DNA from: an uncultured Blautia sp.
Lineage (GTDB): Bacteria; Bacillota; Clostridia; Lachnospirales; Lachnospiraceae
Reading direction: 5' to 3'
NCBI GenBank assembly: GCA_900542045.1
Contig: UQMI01000061.1
Coordinates: forward strand, 1 to 19,616
DNA length: 19,616 nucleotides
Shown: positions 8,347 to 16,081 of the stretch, in pieces
How positions within the stretch are numbered: the first letter of the stretch is position 1
Layout of the letters: every line of letters begins with the position of its first letter
Program-made: the position numbers and the translations under genes
The notes under the pieces: generated by a model
What the model saw: only the letters and a program-made list of their open reading frames with translations
The model's database searches: none
Told to the model about the DNA's origin: nothing

Positions 8347-9405
8347 TTATCTGGTGTAGAAATGATAGATCGTAGCCGTTTCATACAAAGTTCCGGCTTT
8401 TACCACCGGAGACGGGAATTCCGGCTGATTCACTGCATTGGGAAAATACTGCGTCTCCAGACAGAAACCGCTGCGCTTACTGTAAACGGCCCCCTCTTTT
8501 CCTGTCCGTTCCTGAATGAAATTACCTGCATAGAACTGTACGCCCGGCAGATCTGTGATCATATCCATGGCAATTCCCGTATCTTCAGCCCAGGCCCTGG
8601 CCGCCAGCCGTCCTACTCCTTTTTCATAATCATTCAGCACATAATTATGATCATACCCTCCGGCAAACTGCAGCTGATCATAATCCGCATCAATCTCTTT
8701 GCCAATCGGCTTCGGCTCCCGGAAATCCATAGGCGTTCCCTCTACAGGACGGATCTCGCCTGTGGGTATAGACGCGCTGTCCTTTACCGGCGTAATGGCA
8801 TCTGCGAAGATCTGCAGTTCTGTGCCGCTGTTGTCCCCGCTTCCATGTCCAGACAGATTAAAATAAGAATGATTGGTCAGATTCAATACAGTATCTGCGT
8901 CACAGGCACCAGAATAATCAATGATCAATTCATTTTCCTCTGAAAACTCGATCCTTATGGATATGTTCAGATTGCCCGGGAAACCCTGCTCTCCGTCCGG
9001 ACTGATCCTTCCAAAGGTAATACTGTTTTGGTCTTCTGCGATCTCTTTCACCTGCCAGACTACCTGGTCAAAGCCATCCGGTCCGCTGTGGAGATTATTA
9101 ACCCCCTCATTCGCCTGCATATGATACTCGATTCCATTTATAGTAAAGGCTGCATTTGCAGTCCGGTTCCCGCTTCTGCCAATGGTTGCGCCAAAATAAC
9201 CGTCATTAGCCATGTAACCATCCAGAGAATCATATCCCAATACCACATCTGTCAGTTTTCCTTCCCTGTCCGGCACCACCACCTGTACAATGGTTACACC
9301 ATAATCTGTGACTTTCATGTACGCACCGGAAGAATTCATCAGCTTGTAGATTGACGCCTGTTCTCCCCTGGCTGTAACGCCAAAAGCTTCCTTCGTAATA
9401 CTCAT
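8347..9405 (-). CDS. galM: Aldose 1-epimerase (galactose mutarotase)
   Basis: Interconverts alpha and beta anomers of aldohexoses, classically galactose entering the Leloir pathway; cytosolic. The 352-residue product fits the family and keeps the active site. His106 lies in NNLHSGPDG, His179 in LNLTNHSYFNLSG, Asp252 in GGYDHNYVL, and the catalytic base Glu317 in GFCLETQYFPNA; the C-terminus has the typical ETATIYHF. I chose the ATG at 9405 because AGGAGG is 9 nt upstream; an ATG three codons earlier overlaps that site. No galK/T/E is nearby. The leader (9406-9532) carries a palindromic repeat and a second hairpin, CTCTGCT paired with AGCAGAG. I see no confident promoter. The gene is 60 nt upstream of the spoIID-like gene and may be co-transcribed with it. 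Confidence 0.95.
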   Translation of the reverse strand: MSITKEAFGVTARGEQASIYKLMNSSGAYMKVTDYGVTIVQVVVPDREGKLTDVVLGYDSLDGYMANDGYFGATIGRSGNRTANAAFTINGIEYHMQANEGVNNLHSGPDGFDQVVWQVKEIAEDQNSITFGRISPDGEQGFPGNLNISIRIEFSEENELIIDYSGACDADTVLNLTNHSYFNLSGHGSGDNSGTELQIFADAITPVKDSASIPTGEIRPVEGTPMDFREPKPIGKEIDADYDQLQFAGGYDHNYVLNDYEKGVGRLAARAWAEDTGIAMDMITDLPGVQFYAGNFIQERTGKEGAVYSKRSGFCLETQYFPNAVNQPEFPSPVVKAGTLYETATIYHFYTR

Positions 9406-9489
9406 AATTCCCATCCTCCTGCTTCTGCTATAGAAATATGTGCTTCTCACCTTTGTCTCTGCTTTTCTATTACAGCAGAGCACTTTTAT

Positions 9490-9532
9490 GCAACAGGAAA
9501 ACCGGAACGAAACGTTCTGTTTTCTGTCACAT
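9490..9532 (-). repeat. Palindromic repeat, copy C (between 6S RNA terminator and galM)
   Basis: On the minus strand: left arm GTGACAGAAAACAGAACG, loop TTT, right arm CGTTCCGGTTTTCCTGTTG. Relative to the other copies, the outer stem has changed in both arms so that pairing is kept at two positions (T-A to C-G, and G-C to A-T). It starts about 5 nt after the T-tract of the 6S RNA terminator. Confidence 0.8.
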
Positions 9533-9535
9533 AAG

Positions 9536-9563
9536 AAAAAGAGAGTCTCGCGACTCTCTTTTT
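9536..9563. terminator. Terminator of the 6S RNA gene
   Basis: The stem AGAGAGTC (9540-9547) and GACTCTCT (9552-9559) has a TCGC loop, flanked by A-runs on the left and T-runs on the right. The A/T flanks extend the stem and make it bidirectional. On the minus strand it follows the 6S RNA directly. Confidence 0.88.
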
Positions 9564-9761
9564 GTGACCCCGAAATGCCGTTCCCATATTTTGACGCCTA
9601 GCAAACGCTAGGTGGGTGTCCGCAGCTAATATTCTGTCTACCACGACGAGAGGTCTGACATCCTATTTCGCGATATAGGATTCCCGTTCAAAAAAATGTA
9701 GGTTCAAAATTATGAGGTGCTCGCACATTCCAGGAAACACATATCACTTATAATATTTCTT
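9564..9761 (-). ncRNA. ssrS: 6S RNA (SsrS), Firmicutes type
   Basis: 6S RNA binds the housekeeping RNA polymerase holoenzyme by mimicking an open promoter. The ~200-nt stretch has no ORF but has a strong promoter and terminator. Near the 5' end it carries GAGCACCTCATAATTTTGAA followed by CCTA, resembling the conserved CACCUA...UUUUGAACCUA of Bacillus 6S RNA. Its ends pair: CCTGGAATG (9734-9726) with CATTTCGGGG (9577-9568), leaving one bulged G. Internal hairpins are TCCTAT/ATAGGA with a TCGCGAA-type loop and CCTAGC/GCTAGG. Together these give the long closed hairpin with a central bubble that defines 6S. The identification rests on memory of the family consensus, not on a covariance-model search. 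Confidence 0.8.
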
Positions 9762-9767
9762 TCTTAA

Positions 9768-9796
9768 ATTATACCTTAGTATATGTCGGATTTCAA
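9768..9796 (-). promoter_or_regulatory. Promoter of the 6S RNA gene
   Basis: TTGAAA (9796-9791), 17-nt spacer, perfect TATAAT (9773-9768). The predicted start is near 9761, a few bases before the 6S 5' helix. The promoter lies directly after the end of dgt. Confidence 0.88.
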
Positions 9797-9842
9797 CAGA
9801 AAATCCCGGAAGTTTTTCCCAAAATCATTATCTTTTTTATTC

Positions 9843-11258
9843 TTAACTGATACCATTTAGTTTTTGATACAGATCTTTGGCATAGCTGTCCGTCATTCCA
9901 CTGATAAAATCCGTAGCCAGCAAAAGGCGCAGATACAGCCGTTCCGATTCCGATTTTCCCCTGGAATAAGTCTGATACGTCTGCTTGTAATTTTCTGATA
10001 TCAACGCCACCATTTTCTTCTCCAGCATCTGCATAGGTACCTCTGTATCGTAATACAGGACTGCCGGTACCAGGCGGTCCAGCAGGAAATTCAGGATGCT
10101 TCCTGCCGCGATTTCCAGTTCCAGAATAGGTCTGGAAGTAAACGCATAACGATAGGCAATATCTCCTAAAGCCTCTGTTACCCAGTCACCGTATGTATTT
10201 CGAAACAGATCACAGCCATAGGTTCCCTCCATAATAGAGGAATAATGGGAGGTAAAACCATAGGTGGCACAGAAGATCAATGCGCTCTGCAGACGCACCA
10301 CCCAGTTCTGCACAGCATACAGCTGCGGATTCTTCGCCTTTCGATCCACACCATTTTGATACTGATGCTCCAGCATTCCCACCGGATCCAGTCTCGATGG
10401 ATCACAGCCGCTTCGTTCCTTCCATTCCCGCATTTCCCGCAGCAGGGTATCGTAAGAGATGCATCCTTTCTTAAAGGCATCTTCAATATCTGCCGTCCGA
10501 TACGCAATATCGTCCGCCGCCTCCAGAATAAAAGTCAGCGGATGCCGACTGCCATGAGTTCCGGTACTCTCCTGGATATCGTCAAAAAGTTCCTGTTCGC
10601 TGTAGAAATACCCCATCTTTTTTTCTCTGATATTGCCGCTTTTCGGATTCATTTTCAGAGAGGAAACCGGATACTTAATAATAGTGGAAAGCAATCCGTA
10701 CGTCAGATTCATTCCATTGGCATTCACCAGGAAATGCAGTTTACTCACCTGCCGCAGGGCCTGTGCATTTCCTTCAAAATGATAAAGATCCTGCAGCATC
10801 TGCCGGTTCAGGATATGGGTGATCTCCTTCCCCTTATAGGTCATCCTGGGCAGCCTGCGCACAAACCAGTCCCGGATTGCCTCTTCTCCGAAATGCCCGA
10901 AAGGCGGATTTCCGATGTCATGGATCAGACCGGCGCACTGCAGGATATCGCAGATATCCGCCTTGGTCTGCAGAGTAAAAGACGGATCTTTCTGATTCTG
11001 CAGCAAATACTGGGCGATATTCTGTCCCAGGGATTTGGCAAAGGAAGACACCTCCAGCGAGTGGGTCAGCCTGGTACGGATAAAATCGCTTTTATCCAGC
11101 GGAAACACCTGTGTCTTATCCTGCAGCCGTCGAAAAGCAGAGCTGCCAATGATCCTGTGATAATCCTTTTCAAATTCACTGCGAAGATCATTTCCCCTCT
11201 TCCCAGTCCTCTGGTAATTGCCTGCCCGTTTCGGGGATAACAGCTTGTCCCATTCCAT
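9843..11258 (-). CDS. dgt: Deoxyguanosinetriphosphate triphosphohydrolase (HD-domain dNTPase)
   Basis: A 471-residue HD-superfamily dNTP triphosphohydrolase of the Dgt family, which removes triphosphate from dGTP or other dNTPs and so affects nucleotide pools. The metal-binding set is visible: RTRLTHSLEVSSFAKSLG (His66), GLIHDIGNPPFGHFGEEA (His113-Asp114) and EAADDIAYRTADIEDAF (Asp249/250). The N-terminal R-rich segment FRRLQDKTQVFPL (42-54) is typical. True substrate preference cannot be predicted, since many Dgt homologues act on several dNTPs. The ATG is two bases beyond the thrC stop codon, so it is probably expressed by coupling to thrC; only a weak GGGA precedes it. No clear terminator follows the stop codon, and the 6S promoter begins within 50 nt. 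Confidence 0.94.
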   Translation of the reverse strand: MEWDKLLSPKRAGNYQRTGKRGNDLRSEFEKDYHRIIGSSAFRRLQDKTQVFPLDKSDFIRTRLTHSLEVSSFAKSLGQNIAQYLLQNQKDPSFTLQTKADICDILQCAGLIHDIGNPPFGHFGEEAIRDWFVRRLPRMTYKGKEITHILNRQMLQDLYHFEGNAQALRQVSKLHFLVNANGMNLTYGLLSTIIKYPVSSLKMNPKSGNIREKKMGYFYSEQELFDDIQESTGTHGSRHPLTFILEAADDIAYRTADIEDAFKKGCISYDTLLREMREWKERSGCDPSRLDPVGMLEHQYQNGVDRKAKNPQLYAVQNWVVRLQSALIFCATYGFTSHYSSIMEGTYGCDLFRNTYGDWVTEALGDIAYRYAFTSRPILELEIAAGSILNFLLDRLVPAVLYYDTEVPMQMLEKKMVALISENYKQTYQTYSRGKSESERLYLRLLLATDFISGMTDSYAKDLYQKLNGIS

Positions 11259-11260
11259 TT

Positions 11261-12751
11261 CTATATTCCCAGAATATCCCTGACGGTCTGAGGCATATCC
11301 GCCGCATCTACGACTCTGTCATGCAGAACAGGAGCTGTACGGATCTCTTCAATAGCCGGAGGAACCGGTCTGCCGGATATGGCCGAAAGCTCATCCACCA
11401 GTTCAAAATCTGACATATTCTCATATTTTTCCCGGTTCACTGCATACATAACACTTCTGGTAAACTTAAATGGACTGGCTGTGGACGCAATGACAGTAGG
11501 AGTCACATCCTGGGTATCCCGTACGTATTTCTGATATACCCCTGCGGCCACTGCCGTATGGGTATCCATCAGATAACCGCTTCCATAATATACCGCGCTG
11601 ATAGCTTCTCTGGTCTCCCCTTCGCTGCAGTAATTGCCGTAAAAGTCCTTCAGTTCCCCGCGCATTTCCCCGGTAATCGTGTAGCTTCCGGTGCCGGTCA
11701 GGGACTCCATCAGTTCTCTGCATTTGTCCGCATCTTCTCCACACAGACGGAAGATCAGCCGCTCCAGGTTGCTGGAGATCAGAATATCCATGGACGGAGA
11801 ATTGGTCAGGATAAATTCCCGGTTCCGGTCATAAGTTCCGGTCCGGAAAAAATCATACAGTACTTTGTTCTCGTTGGAAGCGCAGATCAGCTTATGAATG
11901 GGAAGACCCATCAGCTTTGCATAATAGGCCGCCAGAATATTTCCAAAGTTACCTGTAGGAACCACCACATTGATCTCCTGTCCTTCCGTTACCTTTCCCT
12001 CCTTCAGCAGAGAAGCATAGGCGTAGACATAATACACAATCTGAGGAACCAGTCTTCCAATATTAATGGAATTGGCGGAAGAAAACTGATAACCTGCATC
12101 GCTCAGTTCTTTACCCAGCTCTTTGTCGTTAAACATATTCTTCACAGCCGTCTGCGCGTCATCGAAATTCCCTGTGATTCCTACCACATATGTATTTTTT
12201 CCTTTCTGGGTCACCATCTGCTTTTCCTGAATAGGACTGACACCATTCTTTGGATAGAAAACAATGATTCTGGTCCCCTCCACATCGGCAAAGCCTGCCA
12301 TAGCTGCTTTACCCGTATCACCGGAAGTAGCTGTCAGGATAACAATTTCCTTATCTGCATGATTTTTTCTGGCCGCCTTCGTCATCAGATGCGGCAAAAT
12401 GGAAAGTGCCATATCCTTGAAAGCAATGGTAGCCCCATGGAACAATTCCAGATAATACACACCGCCTGCCTGTGCCAGAGGTGCGATAGCTTCCGTATCA
12501 AACTTACTGTCATAAGCTCTGGCAATACAGTCTTTTAATTCCTCTTCCGTAAAATCTGTCAGGAAACGGCGCATAACCTCATATGCCACTTCCTGATAGC
12601 TCATTCGGGACAATTCTTCCAGACTGATGTCCAATCTTGGAATCTGAACCGGAACAAAAAGTCCCCCGTCATCGGAAAGTCCTTTCAGAATTGCCTGAGA
12701 AGCTGTGACTTCGCCTCCATGTCCCCTGGTGCTTCTATACATTACTTCCAT
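11261..12751 (-). CDS. thrC: Threonine synthase
   Basis: PLP enzyme converting O-phosphohomoserine to threonine; cytosolic last step of threonine synthesis. The 496-residue product belongs to the long (about 500 aa) class. The N-terminal MYRSTRGHGGEVTASQAIL and DDGGLFVP are typical. The PLP lysine is in GATIAFKDMALS (Lys112), the phosphate-binding segment is TATSGDTGKAAMAGF, and VPTGNFGNILAAYYAKLMG is a second PLP-phosphate loop. I chose the ATG at 12751 because AGGAGG is about 5 nt upstream; an in-frame start eight codons earlier overlaps that site. It has its own leader with an extended -10 promoter and a small hairpin (GCAGCC 12777-12782 with GGCTGC 12795-12800). I see no T-box. No other threonine genes are in the window. 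Confidence 0.96.
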   Translation of the reverse strand: MEVMYRSTRGHGGEVTASQAILKGLSDDGGLFVPVQIPRLDISLEELSRMSYQEVAYEVMRRFLTDFTEEELKDCIARAYDSKFDTEAIAPLAQAGGVYYLELFHGATIAFKDMALSILPHLMTKAARKNHADKEIVILTATSGDTGKAAMAGFADVEGTRIIVFYPKNGVSPIQEKQMVTQKGKNTYVVGITGNFDDAQTAVKNMFNDKELGKELSDAGYQFSSANSINIGRLVPQIVYYVYAYASLLKEGKVTEGQEINVVVPTGNFGNILAAYYAKLMGLPIHKLICASNENKVLYDFFRTGTYDRNREFILTNSPSMDILISSNLERLIFRLCGEDADKCRELMESLTGTGSYTITGEMRGELKDFYGNYCSEGETREAISAVYYGSGYLMDTHTAVAAGVYQKYVRDTQDVTPTVIASTASPFKFTRSVMYAVNREKYENMSDFELVDELSAISGRPVPPAIEEIRTAPVLHDRVVDAADMPQTVRDILGI

Positions 12752-12825
12752 GATATCCTCCTTCATCTGTACCATTGCAGCCCGTTTCCCTCATGGCTGC
12801 AGCCTGTGATCTAAAGTATTGGGTA

Positions 12826-12834
12826 ATTATATCA
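12826..12834 (-). promoter_or_regulatory. Extended -10 promoter of thrC-dgt
   Basis: TG-A-TATAAT on the minus strand (12834-12826), with no good -35 box. It lies between the terminator of the cell wall hydrolase gene and thrC, about 75 nt upstream of the thrC start. Confidence 0.6.
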
Positions 12835-12846
12835 CATTCTTTTCCC

Positions 12847-12884
12847 AAAAAAAAGGCGGCAGAAGAAGTTTTCTTTCTGCCGCC
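12847..12884 (-). terminator. Intrinsic terminator of the SleB-like gene
   Basis: GGCGGCAGAA (12884-12875 on the minus strand) pairs with TTCTGCCGCC (12864-12855), followed by a run of eight T. It begins 12 nt after the stop codon. Confidence 0.93.
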
Positions 12885-12895
12885 GCATCCTTTTC

Positions 12896-13747
12896 CTAAT
12901 TATCCAGCCTTGCTTTCTCCTCATCCGGATAGGTATAAAAATCATGCACGCCATATTCAAATAAGTGCTTCAGGTCGGAATCAAACCAGGCCACATTATT
13001 CTTGTCAGCCTGATCCTTCGCCACAAAAAACAAAGCTCCCTGAGAATAATCCACCCCTTCCAGAGCCTGACGGACTGCTTCTTTCGTTTCACTGGAAACT
13101 GTTACCGTATTGATCCTGCCGTCATAAGTCGGCGAAAACTGAGCAGTGCCTTCCGTTGTCTCCCATACCACTTCTGTCACTGTATCCGGAAACTCTCTGC
13201 TCTTCACACGATTCATGATCACATTCGCTACCAGGATCTTTCCTTTCAGATCTTCTCCTCCAGCCTCCGCTTCTACGATCCGCAGCAGGGTTTCATAATC
13301 TGCGTCACTCATCATGTCCGCGCTCTGCGCATTCTCAATGGACTGCTGATTGATGGTATCCACCACAGCTTCCATGCTCTCACTCATATCGAAACGCTCT
13401 GCCTCTCCGCTGGCCTGGAAGGTTCTCTGCCCCACCATCACTTCTTCGCAGGAAGTTCCGATCCGGTTCAACGGCACCTCAGAAATATCTGTTACACTTA
13501 CACCGGAAATCACTCCGGCAAGTCCTGTGGGAACCCCGTCTTCCAGGACAGCTGTATTCTCACCGGCTGCCGCATATACAGACTTCTTATTCATATCTCC
13601 GGAAACCTGAAATACCACCGCACTCACGGCAATGGCTGCAATCCCTATAATCGCAATCTTTCCATAACGGATGCAAAGATTGCGGTATTTTTTTAAGGTT
13701 CTTGTAACCTGTCGCATTCGTTTGCTGAGTAATCTTTTCCTAATCAT
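12896..13747 (-). CDS. SleB-type cell wall hydrolase
   Basis: A 283-residue membrane-anchored protein with a basic N-terminus, one hydrophobic segment (about 31-47) and a Ser/Glu-rich stalk (about 60-145). The C-terminal Hydrolase_2 (SleB) domain (about 150-275) resembles the spore cortex-lytic lytic transglycosylase SleB. The signature LLRIVEAEAGGED carries the expected catalytic glutamate at 159, followed by GKILVANVIMNRVKSREFPDTVTEVV and QFSPTYDGRI. Unlike B. subtilis SleB it lacks an N-terminal peptidoglycan-binding domain, so a vegetative role is equally possible. The ATG at 13747 follows AAGGA by about 6 nt; an earlier in-frame start overlaps the ribosome-binding region. It is a single-gene unit with its own promoter and terminator. 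Confidence 0.9.
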   Translation of the reverse strand: MIRKRLLSKRMRQVTRTLKKYRNLCIRYGKIAIIGIAAIAVSAVVFQVSGDMNKKSVYAAAGENTAVLEDGVPTGLAGVISGVSVTDISEVPLNRIGTSCEEVMVGQRTFQASGEAERFDMSESMEAVVDTINQQSIENAQSADMMSDADYETLLRIVEAEAGGEDLKGKILVANVIMNRVKSREFPDTVTEVVWETTEGTAQFSPTYDGRINTVTVSSETKEAVRQALEGVDYSQGALFFVAKDQADKNNVAWFDSDLKHLFEYGVHDFYTYPDEEKARLDN

Positions 13748-13837
13748 ATAATTTCCTTCTCGCATCTTATCTTTTCTTTCTGCCAGAATCTGAAATCATC
13801 GGACAGACAAAAATGCGCATTCGCGATATATAAGAAA

Positions 13838-13866
13838 ATTATATTGAATCCGGGTAGACAAGTCAA
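13838..13866 (-). promoter_or_regulatory. Sigma-A-type promoter of the SleB-like gene
   Basis: TTGACT (13866-13861), 17-nt spacer, TATAAT (13843-13838). The perfect palindrome AATGCGCATT (13812-13821) lies 10-20 nt into the predicted transcript. A near-consensus housekeeping promoter is evidence against strictly sporulation-specific expression. Confidence 0.82.
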
Positions 13867-13944
13867 GAGAATTTCGCTTTCTTTGGTGAAATATCCCAGT
13901 TTTCCTTCGACATTTTCCATCATTTTTTGTGCAAATACACCATC

Positions 13945-13979
13945 AAAATCCTGTCAGCGGCCCCTGCTGTCTCAGGATT
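13945..13979 (-). terminator. Probable terminator of leuA
   Basis: On the minus strand AATCCTG (13979-13973) pairs with CAGGATT (13953-13947), with an inner CAGC/GCTG pairing and then TTTTGATG. The T-tract is short, so this is moderate evidence. Otherwise 13748-14010 holds only the promoter of the SleB-like gene. Confidence 0.5.
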
Positions 13980-14010
13980 CTCCCTTTTACCCAGTCTGGT
14001 ATCCGAATAA

Positions 14011-15666
14011 TTATCGGTTATTAATGGCTGTTACCAACGCATCAATAGATGCACGGATAATATCCGGATCTACACCGGCGCCCCAGGAAAGAGATCCATC
14101 CGGTTTTTCAATTCCCACATAGGCAATAGCTTTGGAACTGGAACTTTGTTCCAGAGCATGCTCCTGATATACCCGCAGATGGTATTCCAGATTGTATGCC
14201 TTTTTCAGCGCATTGCTCACTGCATCCAGACGGCCGTTGCCCATTGCTTCTGTTGTGATGGTTCTTCCTCCGAAAGAAGAAGTAACCTGTGTGGTAATGC
14301 CTCCGTTCTTCTGCTGGAAATGTACTTCGTTGATGCTGAATGGTTCCACCACATTTTCAAATTTCTTCTTAAACAGTTCAAATATTTCATCCGGATGCAG
14401 TTCTTTGTGGGTATGGTCAGATACACCCTTTGCCACATAGCCCATAGCCTCACGCATCTTGGCCGGCAAATTCAGGCCATACTTGGTTTCCAGAATATAA
14501 CCCACACCGCCTTTGCCGGACTGGCTGTTGATCCGGATCACGTCCGCATCGTAATTTCTGCCAATATCGGTAGGATCAATGGGCAGGTACGGTACCGTCC
14601 AGTGTTCTGTATCCTGTTCTTCTCTCCAGTGCATTCCCTTGGCAATGGCATCCTGATGAGAACCGGAGAAAGCCGCAAATACCAGAGCTCCGCTATACGG
14701 ACTTCTCTCACCGATCTTCATTCCTGTATATGCCTCATATTTTTCACACACATCCGGCATATCCGAAAAATCCAGTCCCGGATTCACTCCCTGCGCATAC
14801 ATGTTCATAGCCAGAGTGACAATATCCACATTTCCGGTCCGTTCTCCATTTCCAAACAGAGTTCCCTCGATTCGATCTGCTCCAGCCAGAACGCCAAGCT
14901 CAGCATCTGCCACACCGCATCCTCTGTCATTGTGCGGATGCAGGGAAACCACCACATTTTCCCGATATTTCAGATGTTTGCACATATATTCGATCTGGCT
15001 TGCATATACATGAGGAAGCGAATGCTCAACAGTTACCGGCAGATTAATGATCGCTTTTTTATCTGCAGTCGGTTTCCAGACATCCAGCACCGCATTGCAC
15101 ACTTCCAGAGCATATTCCGGCTCCGTACCGGTAAAACTTTCCGGACTATACTCAAACAGGAAATTACCTTCCGTCTCGTCAGCCAGCTTTTTCAGAAGAG
15201 CAGCGCCGTCCACTGCGATCTGCAGGATTTCTTCTTTTGATTTTTTGAAGACCTGTTCTCTCTGGGACAGAGATGTGGAGTTATATACATGCACAATGGC
15301 ACGGGGCGCTCCCTTTACGGCTTCAAAGGTTTTCCGGATAATATGCTCTCTGGCCTGCGTCAGCACCTGAATAGTCACATCCTCCGGGATCAGATCCTGC
15401 TCGATCAATGCCCGCAGAAACTGATATTCCGTTTCAGAAGCAGCCGGGAATCCCACTTCGATCTCTTTGAATCCAATCTTCACCAACAGTTTAAAAAACT
15501 CAATTTTCTGCTCCAGACTCATGGGAATCACCAAAGCCTGGTTTCCATCCCGAAGATCCACGCTGCACCAGACCGGAGGGCGGTCTATATACTCTTTCTT
15601 CGTCCATTCCATACAGTCTTCCGGTGGCATAAAATACTGGCGTTTGTACTTGCTCGCATTCATCAT
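14011..15666 (-). CDS. leuA: 2-isopropylmalate synthase, long type-2 form
   Basis: First committed step of leucine synthesis, condensing acetyl-CoA with 2-oxoisovalerate; cytosolic. The 551-residue product belongs to the type-2 LeuA group (as in actinobacteria), shown by PPVWCSVDLRDGNQALVIPM (31-50, Arg39/Asp40 catalytic). The TIM-barrel metal histidines are in SLHPHNDRGCG (His243, His245), and IEGTLFGNGERTGNVDI is family-typical. The C-terminal ~120 residues, including TTEAMGNGRLDAVSNALKKA, form the LeuA allosteric dimer domain that normally mediates leucine feedback. The ATG at 15666 follows GGAGG by 9 nt; the next codon is also ATG. It is transcribed alone behind a Leu T-box and a palindromic repeat, separate from leuCD 1 kb to the right. 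Confidence 0.95.
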   Translation of the reverse strand: MMNASKYKRQYFMPPEDCMEWTKKEYIDRPPVWCSVDLRDGNQALVIPMSLEQKIEFFKLLVKIGFKEIEVGFPAASETEYQFLRALIEQDLIPEDVTIQVLTQAREHIIRKTFEAVKGAPRAIVHVYNSTSLSQREQVFKKSKEEILQIAVDGAALLKKLADETEGNFLFEYSPESFTGTEPEYALEVCNAVLDVWKPTADKKAIINLPVTVEHSLPHVYASQIEYMCKHLKYRENVVVSLHPHNDRGCGVADAELGVLAGADRIEGTLFGNGERTGNVDIVTLAMNMYAQGVNPGLDFSDMPDVCEKYEAYTGMKIGERSPYSGALVFAAFSGSHQDAIAKGMHWREEQDTEHWTVPYLPIDPTDIGRNYDADVIRINSQSGKGGVGYILETKYGLNLPAKMREAMGYVAKGVSDHTHKELHPDEIFELFKKKFENVVEPFSINEVHFQQKNGGITTQVTSSFGGRTITTEAMGNGRLDAVSNALKKAYNLEYHLRVYQEHALEQSSSSKAIAYVGIEKPDGSLSWGAGVDPDIIRASIDALVTAINNR

Positions 15667-15702
15667 TGTCCTCTTCCTCCATTTTCTGCTTTCTTTTAAA
15701 AG

Positions 15703-15743
15703 AGATCGGAAAGTCAGAACGAAACGTCCTGCTTTCCTATCAC
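15703..15743 (-). repeat. Palindromic repeat, copy D (leuA leader)
   Basis: On the minus strand: GTGATAGGAAAGCAGGACG, loop TTT, then CGTTCTGACTTTCCGATC. It begins directly after the seven-T tract of the leuA T-box terminator, with no gap, in the same arrangement as copy B upstream of pheS. Confidence 0.85.
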
Positions 15744-15783
15744 AAAAAAAGCCTTCCGTCTCCTGATTTCTAAGAGACGAAAG
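15744..15783 (-). terminator. Attenuator terminator of the leuA T-box
   Basis: CTTTCGTCTC (15783-15774) pairs with GAGACGGAAG (15762-15753) on the minus strand, followed by GC and seven T (15750-15744). Confidence 0.92.
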
Positions 15784-16038
15784 ACTTATATCTTACGCGG
15801 TACCACTCCTGTTTCATGGAACACCCATGCACTCACCAGATACGGATCCCGACACTGCTTCGGAACCTTATATCCTTCCCCGCTAACGATGGGATTTCGT
15901 CTGCGCCTACTCTCTGTGATTTCGGGCAGCCGCTCCGAGGTCAGTTCAACCAGCCCATTCCACTGCTTCACATCAACCAGCAGCTTTCTGAAGTCCTGTG
16001 CAGATCTACTACTCCTCTTCACCGCGTTTGTTTGTATT
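15744..16038 (-). promoter_or_regulatory. T-box leader, leucine-specific, upstream of leuA
   Basis: Leader sensing uncharged tRNA-Leu to control leuA. The T-box GTGGTACCGC is at 15807-15798, with AGGAGT just upstream. The 5' end contains GAGGAGTAGTAGAT, typical of stem I. The specifier is best read as CUG (15944-15942): GAA-CTG-ACCTC-GGAGC, five bases before GGAGC, the same geometry as UUC in the Phe T-box. CUG codes Leu and is followed by A, as is usual. A CTC overlaps nearby (ACCTCGG) but lies too close to GGAGC. Very confident as a T-box; moderately confident of the exact codon. Confidence 0.94.
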
Positions 16039-16044
16039 GATAGT

Positions 16045-16073
16045 AGATTAACACTTCACTGCAGTTTTGTCAA
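16045..16073 (-). promoter_or_regulatory. Promoter of the leuA T-box unit
   Basis: TTGACA (16073-16068), 17-nt spacer, TAATCT (16050-16045). The perfect -35 and ideal spacing support it; the -10 is only a partial match. Transcription should start near 16038. Confidence 0.75.
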
Positions 16074-16081
16074 CCGGTAAT

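Noticed and set aside
12777..12800. Small hairpin in the thrC leader as a riboswitch or attenuator
   Set aside because: A six-bp stem without a T-tract, in a leader too short for a T-box, with no recognisable ligand-binding motif.
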